Below are positions 31,613 to 32,366 of a stretch of 32,366 nt of DNA, piece by piece (the first letter of the stretch is position 1; each line of letters begins with the position of its first letter). A model generated the notes under the pieces. That model did no database searches. It saw nothing but the letters and a program-made list of their open reading frames with translations, and was not told where the DNA came from. Position numbers and translations under genes: made by a program. The stretch is from NCBI GenBank assembly GCA_039199225.1, contig JBCCSZ010000046.1, forward strand, positions 1 through 32,366. The letters run 5' to 3'. The stretch is from JBCCSZ01 sp039199225. GTDB taxonomy: Bacteria > Bacteroidota > Bacteroidia > Chitinophagales > Saprospiraceae.

Positions 31613-32366
31613 ATGTTTCCTAAAGCTACCATAAATCGTTGTCTCTTCTTTTTGATCCTATCCACCCAATTTTTGCAATGCAATAATGGCCAAACCATTG
31701 ATGCTATTCCCAATCTAAATTTTGAGGAGTGGGAAGAAAACAGTTTGCAAGACGATCCTTTTTTGATGGCTGATACCACTCATAAAATAGCAAATGCTAA
31801 GGTGGGAAAATTGACAGGCTGGTCTGCCTTCGGTCAATCTGCTGTGAGAACAACCGATGCTTTCGAGGGAGATTATGCCTTGGTTGTCAACAGTTGGTAT
31901 GGTACTGGGCCAGGGGTGGTCGATCTTGGCCAGTGTCGGGTCACTAATAGGTCTCAAGCTTGTGGGATGCCTTTTCAGGGACGTTTGAATAAGCTCAATG
32001 GCCACTACAAGTTGGTAGCTGGAAGTACGCAGGACAATCATGTTCTTCGGGGAAGTGTGGCCGTTTACAGTTTTCGATACAATGCTGCCAGTCAAAAACG
32101 AGATACGGTTGCTCTAGGGCAGCTTTTCCTAGAACCAACAGAGGAATATACTCCATTTGAATTTAAGATAAATACCATTTTAGAAGACGTTTTGTCCGAC
32201 TCTATTGCAGTGGTTTTTAGAGTAGACGGAAGTGATTGCCAGCATGGAAAATGCAATTATTTCTACTTGGATAATCTCGAAATACAAGGCGAAACGACGC
32301 TCGAATGCCCTTATCATGGCTGGCGGTTCGGTACCGATGGCGTGTGTCGCTTAATGCCGAGTTTGA
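31613..32366 (+). CDS. Lipoprotein-like secreted protein, truncated by window end, with Rieske-like terminus
   Basis: 251 complete codons, open to the window edge. The N-terminus MFPKATINRCLFFLILSTQFLQC is a signal peptide with a weak lipobox (FLQC), followed by NNGQTIDAIPNLNFEEWEE, typical of Bacteroidota surface proteins that start with an N-F-E-x-W segment. The main part (about 25-225) is a beta-rich carbohydrate-binding-like domain of the kind often followed by a T9SS tail; it ends in CNYFYLDNLEIQG. Instead of a tail, the frame then reads ETTLECPYHGWRFGTDG and CRLMPSL, which is the second half of a Rieske [2Fe-2S] domain as in ring-hydroxylating oxygenases. The first half (CxHRG) is missing. 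This looks like a junction, either real or from assembly. The function of the main domain is unknown. Confidence 0.7.
   Translation, partial: MFPKATINRCLFFLILSTQFLQCNNGQTIDAIPNLNFEEWEENSLQDDPFLMADTTHKIANAKVGKLTGWSAFGQSAVRTTDAFEGDYALVVNSWYGTGPGVVDLGQCRVTNRSQACGMPFQGRLNKLNGHYKLVAGSTQDNHVLRGSVAVYSFRYNAASQKRDTVALGQLFLEPTEEYTPFEFKINTILEDVLSDSIAVVFRVDGSDCQHGKCNYFYLDNLEIQGETTLECPYHGWRFGTDGVCRLMPSL

Noticed and set aside
32240..32320. A complete Rieske cluster site using CQHG and CPYHG
   Set aside because: The spacing is 20 residues instead of about 15-17, the usual HRG context is absent, and CQHGKC looks like part of the beta-domain.

Overview
The window looks like a piece of a Bacteroidota chromosome, probably from the Saprospiria (Lewinella/Haliscomenobacter-like); the class-level placement is inference. 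Supporting signs are exact TAnnTTTG -7 promoter elements, a secreted hydrolase with a type IX secretion (T9SS)-style C-terminal tail, a Bacteroidota-type sensor kinase/receiver/AraC fusion, a Bacteroidota-style lone HSDR_N protein and weak or absent Shine-Dalgarno sites. No rRNA, tRNA, CRISPR array or intact transposon was seen.

Layout. 1-2.1 kb: threonine catabolism on the minus strand, an SDR-type threonine dehydrogenase followed by glycine C-acetyltransferase (cut by the window edge), with a degenerate repeat between them. 2.1-8.8 kb: a lone PD-(D/E)xK (HSDR_N-type) protein, then a minus-strand signalling cluster of sigma-54 response regulator, five-PAS soluble histidine kinase, single-domain receiver and receiver-Hpt protein. 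A 97-bp MITE-like element lies inside the cluster. 9.4-10.8 kb: a half-size glycosyltransferase-like protein and a two-helix membrane protein, separated by a degenerate repeat and 21 perfect-length copies of an 8-bp repeat. 10.9-17.7 kb: a large Clp-like AAA+ protein with a C-terminal release-factor-2-like domain that lacks the GGQ region, a secreted subtilisin, and a convergent membrane-anchored subtilisin. 18.3-21.1 kb: a TPR/kinase/receiver/AraC hybrid regulator. 21.4-23.6 kb: thioredoxin reductase and class II fructose-bisphosphate aldolase, each with its own -7 element. 23.7-25.5 kb: a third copy of the degenerate repeat, then a lipoprotein with two spondin-like domains. 25.5-29.9 kb: DNA primase followed by a secreted SGNH hydrolase with a sorting tail. 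29.9-32.4 kb: an AT-rich region with an orphan strong terminator, an AraC-type regulator, and a truncated lipoprotein-like gene whose last codons unexpectedly read as half of a Rieske [2Fe-2S] motif.

How it works together. Housekeeping genes (dnaG, trxB, fba, tdh-kbl) are interleaved with sensory and surface functions. The 2.7-8.8 kb cluster has the parts of a branched phosphorelay: one kinase, three receivers, one Hpt. The most unusual protein is the AAA+/RF2-like fusion: the first ATPase domain has lost its Walker B acids, the second is intact, and the tail resembles a release factor without its catalytic domain. The most unusual DNA is the family of CACC/AAATC-rich intergenic repeats, present at three loci in both orientations and always at gene 3' ends.
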